From CADEFQ01 sp035342635 (GTDB lineage: Bacteria > Pseudomonadota > Gammaproteobacteria > Steroidobacterales > Steroidobacteraceae), in contig DAOQXO010000096.1 of NCBI GenBank assembly GCA_035342635.1, positions 1 to 9,409 on the forward strand: 9,409 nt of DNA, given 5' to 3'. A program made the translations under genes and the position numbers. Shown here in pieces: positions 6,919-9,409 of the stretch (position 1 is the stretch's first letter; the number at the start of each line of letters is the position of its first letter). Below the pieces are notes generated by a model. The model was given only the letters and a program-made list of their open reading frames with translations. It had not been told where the DNA came from and made no database searches.

Positions 6919-7884
6919 TCAGTCGCCCTGTGCGTCGTGGCGCTCGAGGTATTTGTCGGCATCGAGCGCGGCCATGCAGCCCGAGCCGGCCGAGGTGATG
7001 GCCTGCCGATAGACGCGATCGGCGACATCGCCCGCGGCAAACACGCCAGGCACGCTGGTTGCCGTGGCGTTGCCCTCCGCGCCGCCCTGCACCCGGATGT
7101 AACCATCGTGCATGTCGAGCTGGCCCGTGAACAGCGACGTATTCGGCGTATGGCCGATAGCGATGAAGGCCCCCGTGACATCGAGCCTGCGCTGGCTGCC
7201 ATCCGTGGTCGAGGCAAGCTGCAGGCCGGTGACGCCCTGCGCATCGCCGAGCACGGCCTCGACGGCGTGGTTCCAGACGATTTCGACCTTGCCGGCACGC
7301 TCGCGCTCGAACAGGCGGTCCTGGAGGATCTTCTCGGCGCGCAACCTGTCGCGACGATGCACCAGCGTCACGTGCTCCGCGAGATTGGCGAGATACAGGG
7401 CTTCCTCGACCGCGGTGTTGCCGCCGCCGATCACCGCCACACGCTGTCCGCGGAAGAAGAAGCCGTCGCAGGTTGCACAGGCCGATACGCCGCGACCGCG
7501 GAATTCCTCCTCCGAAGGCAGGCCGAGGTAACGCGCCGAGGCGCCCGTGGCGATGATCAGCGCATCGCAGGTGTATCGACCCGAATCGCCGTGGAGCACG
7601 AACGGCCGTTCAGCGAGGTCGACGGTGTGGATGTGATCGCCCACGATTTCAGTCGAGAAGCGCTCGGCGTGCTTGCGCATGCGCTCCATCAGTTCCGGGC
7701 CCTGCAGTCCCTCGACATCGCCCGGCCAGTTGTCGACGTCGGTCGTCGTCATCAGCTGTCCGCCTTGCTCCACGCCGGTGATGAGCATGGGCGCGCGGTT
7801 GGCCCGCGCGGCATAGACCGCTGCGCTGTAACCGGCAGGTCCGGAACCGAGGATGATCAGGCGGCGATGCTTCGGTGTCGTCAT
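6919..7884 (-). CDS. trxB: Thioredoxin reductase (NADPH)
   Basis: TrxB uses NADPH and FAD to reduce thioredoxin in the cytoplasm, which feeds ribonucleotide reductase and disulfide reduction. The product is 321 residues, the same as E. coli TrxB. It has the FAD Rossmann motif GSGPAG (13-18), TGASARYLGLPSEE (113-126), the redox-active CATC (Cys136 and Cys139), the NADPH-binding GGGNTAVEEALYL (153-165) with HRRDR (176-180), and the second FAD motif VFAAGDV (281-287). The last 30 residues include YRQAITSAGSGCMAALDA. ATG at 7884 gives MTTPKHRRLIILGSG, which aligns with the E. coli N-terminus; a longer reading to 7983 adds nothing conserved. There is no clear ribosome site before the ATG; the preceding bases are AAATTATAC. 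It is the first gene of the minus-strand unit and runs away from ftsK. Confidence 0.97.
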   Translation of the reverse strand: MTTPKHRRLIILGSGPAGYSAAVYAARANRAPMLITGVEQGGQLMTTTDVDNWPGDVEGLQGPELMERMRKHAERFSTEIVGDHIHTVDLAERPFVLHGDSGRYTCDALIIATGASARYLGLPSEEEFRGRGVSACATCDGFFFRGQRVAVIGGGNTAVEEALYLANLAEHVTLVHRRDRLRAEKILQDRLFERERAGKVEIVWNHAVEAVLGDAQGVTGLQLASTTDGSQRRLDVTGAFIAIGHTPNTSLFTGQLDMHDGYIRVQGGAEGNATATSVPGVFAAGDVADRVYRQAITSAGSGCMAALDADKYLERHDAQGD

Positions 7885-7933
7885 GTATAATTTGCGGGTC
7901 GTAAAGTGGGCAGCGGAGTGTACAGTATCCGCA

Positions 7934-7962
7934 TTGCAGCCCGAATATCTTCCATTTAAAAT
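7934..7962 (+). promoter_or_regulatory. Candidate sigma-70 promoter of ftsK
   Basis: TTGCAG (7934-7939) and TAAAAT (7957-7962) are separated by exactly 17 bases; the -10 matches the consensus at five of six positions and the -35 at three. The RNA would start near 7969 and give a leader of about 30 bases that contains the ribosome site at 7989-7992. I see no LexA-type box over it, although ftsK has an SOS-controlled promoter in E. coli. Confidence 0.5.
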
Positions 7963-7988
7963 CAAAAGATTGTCGATGATCATTCATC

Positions 7989-7992
7989 AGGA
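7989..7992 (+). promoter_or_regulatory. Ribosome binding site that supports a TTG start of ftsK
   Basis: AGGA lies eight bases before the in-frame TTG at 8001. The next upstream in-frame codons run back to a stop at 7977 without any ATG, GTG or other TTG. The first in-frame ATG is at 8061 and has no comparable site, so the TTG is the likelier start. Confidence 0.6.
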
Positions 7993-8000
7993 TTCTTGAT

Positions 8001-9409
8001 TTGGCCGACGCCCGTTCCTCCCGCCCGCCCGCCCGTTTCTCCGCCGCCGTCTCGCGTGGCATGCGCGAAAGCGCGGTGATCATCGTCGCGGCACTCGCGA
8101 TCGTGCTGCTGACCGCGCTCGCGAGTTACAGCCCCACCGATCCCGGTTTTTCCTTCACCGGCAGTTCCGAGGTCGTACAGAACCGCATCGGCCCGCTCGG
8201 CGCCTGGCTCGCCGACATCCTGTTCTTCCTGTTCGGTCGGCCGGCATTCCTTTTTCCGTTGATGCTCGGCGCCGCGAGTGTCGCCATCCACCGCGGTGCG
8301 CGCGGCGAGGAATCGGCCTCGCGCGCCAACTCGGCCGTGCGCGTGTGCGGATTCCTGCTGGTGCTGCTGACGAGCTGCGCGCTCGCGACGCTGCATTGGG
8401 CGCCAGGGTCGCTGCCGCAGTCGGCGGGCGGCGTGGTCGGCAGCCTGGTCGGCGGCGGTCTCGATGCCGGTCTCGGCCTGCTCGGCGGCACGCTCGCGCT
8501 GCTGGCGGCGTTCATGGCCGGCGTGTCGCTCGCCTTCGGCGTCTCCTGGTTCACGATCATGGACCGTATCGGCGCGGCGACCTGGAATGCGATCGGCTGG
8601 GTGCGGGCGCGCGCGTCCGCCGCACGCGATGCAGCCGAGGGCCGCGAGCGCCGGCTCGCGCGCAAGGAAGTGACCGTGGCCGACCAGAAGAAGGCTGCGA
8701 CGCGCGTCAAGCCGCGCATCGAGCAGCCTGCGCCGCGTGTCGAGAAGAGCGAACGCGTCGAGAAGGAGCGGCAGGTGCCGCTGTTCGAGTCGGGCCAGGC
8801 GGGCGAGCTGCCGGCGCTGAAGCTGCTCGACGATCCGCCGGTCCAGGAGCAGTCGTACTCGCCCGAGGCGCTCGAGGCGATGTCGCGCCTCGTCGAGCTC
8901 AAGCTGAAGGATTTCGGCGTCGAGGTCGAGGTCGTGGCCGTGCAGCCGGGGCCGGTCGTCACGCGCTTCGAACTGCGGCCGGCGCCGGGCGTCAAGGTGA
9001 GCCAGATTTCGAGCCTCGCGAAGGACCTCGCGCGCGCACTGTCGGCGATCAGCGTGCGTATCGTCGAGGTGATCCCGGGCAAGCCGGTCATGGGCCTCGA
9101 GATCCCGAACGAGAAGCGCGAGCTGGTCACGCTCGGCGAGATCATCAAGTCCAGGGCTTATGACGAACTCGCCTCTCCGCTCGCGCTGGCGCTCGGCAAG
9201 GATATCGGCGGGCAGCCCGTGGTCGCCGACCTCGCGCGCATGCCGCACCTGCTGATCGCCGGCACGACCGGCTCGGGCAAGTCGGTGGCGATCAACGCGA
9301 TGGTGCTGTCGCTGCTGTACAAGTCCACGGCCGAGCACGTGCGGCTCGTGATGATCGACCCGAAGATGCTCGAGCTGTCGGTCTACGAGGGCATCCCGCA
9401 CCTGCTCGC
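8001..9409 (+). CDS. ftsK: DNA translocase FtsK, N-terminal part (partial)
   Basis: FtsK anchors at the division septum and pumps chromosomal DNA so that dif sites can be resolved by XerCD. The frame runs from TTG 8001 (no stop) to the window end, 469 codons. Membrane segments lie at about 24-43, 66-95, 113-131 and 143-182; the last may be two helices. A charged Arg/Lys/Glu linker covers only about 200-285, far shorter than the roughly 600-residue E. coli linker but like other short FtsK proteins. The motor follows: alpha domain from about 286 (YSPEALEAMSRLVELKLKDF), then VIPGKPVMGLEIPN and LGKDIGGQPVVADLARMPHLLIAGTTGSGKS with Walker A at 421-428. MIDPKMLELSVYEGIPHL begins at 451. Walker B and the gamma domain lie beyond the edge. 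SpoIIIE-type and other Ftsk/HerA ATPases are excluded by the membrane domain together with this synteny. GTT/ATG alternatives are discussed at the ribosome-site entry. Confidence 0.95.
   Translation, partial: MADARSSRPPARFSAAVSRGMRESAVIIVAALAIVLLTALASYSPTDPGFSFTGSSEVVQNRIGPLGAWLADILFFLFGRPAFLFPLMLGAASVAIHRGARGEESASRANSAVRVCGFLLVLLTSCALATLHWAPGSLPQSAGGVVGSLVGGGLDAGLGLLGGTLALLAAFMAGVSLAFGVSWFTIMDRIGAATWNAIGWVRARASAARDAAEGRERRLARKEVTVADQKKAATRVKPRIEQPAPRVEKSERVEKERQVPLFESGQAGELPALKLLDDPPVQEQSYSPEALEAMSRLVELKLKDFGVEVEVVAVQPGPVVTRFELRPAPGVKVSQISSLAKDLARALSAISVRIVEVIPGKPVMGLEIPNEKRELVTLGEIIKSRAYDELASPLALALGKDIGGQPVVADLARMPHLLIAGTTGSGKSVAINAMVLSLLYKSTAEHVRLVMIDPKMLELSVYEGIPHLL
8020..8035 (+). repeat. 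Tetranucleotide repeat (CCCG)x4 at the 5' end of ftsK
   Basis: Four tandem CCCG units lie seven codons after the TTG start and encode part of an Arg/Pro-rich tail. Unit loss or gain would shift the frame between TTG 8001 and ATG 8061. Four units are few for real slippage. Confidence 0.6.

Larger units (their letters stand above)
7885..8000. promoter_or_regulatory. Divergent trxB/ftsK intergenic region
   Basis: This spacer between two outward-facing starts is much more AT-rich than its flanks, as expected for promoters. The ftsK side holds a good sigma-70-like promoter and a ribosome site (separate entries). On the trxB side no strong pair is visible; the best -10-like string, TACACT on the minus strand, has TTCGGG 17 bases upstream, which is weak. 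A six-base palindrome TGTACA and an eight-base palindrome ATGATCAT (7976-7983) are present but too short to assign to a regulator. The E. coli gene lrp, which lies between trxB and ftsK there, is absent. Confidence 0.6.

Noticed and set aside
5798..7012. Open frame of 404 codons on the plus strand opposite the COG3146-type gene
   Set aside because: Its composition reflects the GC-rich opposite strand, and the minus-strand protein has clear family motifs and operon spacing.
7886..7891. Perfect TATAAT on the plus strand upstream of ftsK
   Set aside because: The hexamer 17 bases upstream (GGCGAT) is no -35, and it lacks the extended TGn form; the pair at 7934-7962 is better placed.
7917..7930. 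Possible LexA box near ftsK around TGTACA
   Set aside because: Only one half (CTGT on the minus strand) fits; the spacing and second half of CTGT-N8-ACAG are missing.
7980..9401. Long open frame (473 codons) on the minus strand opposite ftsK
   Set aside because: It lies fully antisense to a recognised gene, is dominated by Arg, Ala, Asp and His, and shows no family motifs; this is typical of the reverse frame of GC-rich coding DNA.

Overview
This window is GC-rich chromosomal DNA from a proteobacterium, most likely a gammaproteobacterium. The order clpS-clpA, infA, aat, trxB, ftsK matches a block I know from Escherichia coli and Pseudomonas aeruginosa. The ClpS, ClpA, Aat, IF-1 and TrxB proteins have the family's usual lengths and align almost residue for residue with their E. 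coli counterparts. I cannot assign a genus. No rRNA, tRNA, CRISPR array, insertion sequence or phage gene is visible. Both edges cut a gene: gspD on the left and ftsK on the right.

Layout. (1) Positions 1-2088, minus strand: gspC followed by the N-terminal part of gspD, the start of a type II secretion operon that continues off the left edge. (2) 2089-2204: a short divergent promoter region. (3) 2205-4783, plus strand: clpS and clpA, with a one-base TGATG overlap. (4) 4803-7884, minus strand, converging on clpA: trxB, a FemAB/GNAT-like gene of the COG3146 type, aat and infA. Spacings are 8 bases, a 4-base overlap and 45 bases, so this looks like one operon read trxB to infA. (5) 7885-8000: a second divergent promoter region. 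(6) 8001-9409, plus strand: ftsK, probably starting at TTG, cut by the window end just after its Walker A motif. No stretch over 300 bases lacks a gene.

How the genes work together. Aat adds Leu or Phe to proteins with N-terminal Lys or Arg. ClpS binds such N-degrons and delivers them to ClpA, which unfolds them for ClpP (not in this window). The window therefore holds most of the bacterial N-degron pathway, on two convergent units. TrxB (thioredoxin reduction), IF-1 (translation initiation) and FtsK (division and chromosome segregation) are housekeeping neighbours. In E. coli cydDC lies between trxB and aat, and in P. aeruginosa ate lies between aat and infA. Here neither is present, and the COG3146-type gene lies between trxB and aat.

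I see no clearly new defence or mobile system. The points most worth a second look are the COG3146-type protein fused by start-stop overlap to aat, the clpS promoter that resembles both sigma-70 and sigma-32 sites yet sits almost on the start codon, and an AT-rich rare-codon hairpin patch inside aat.
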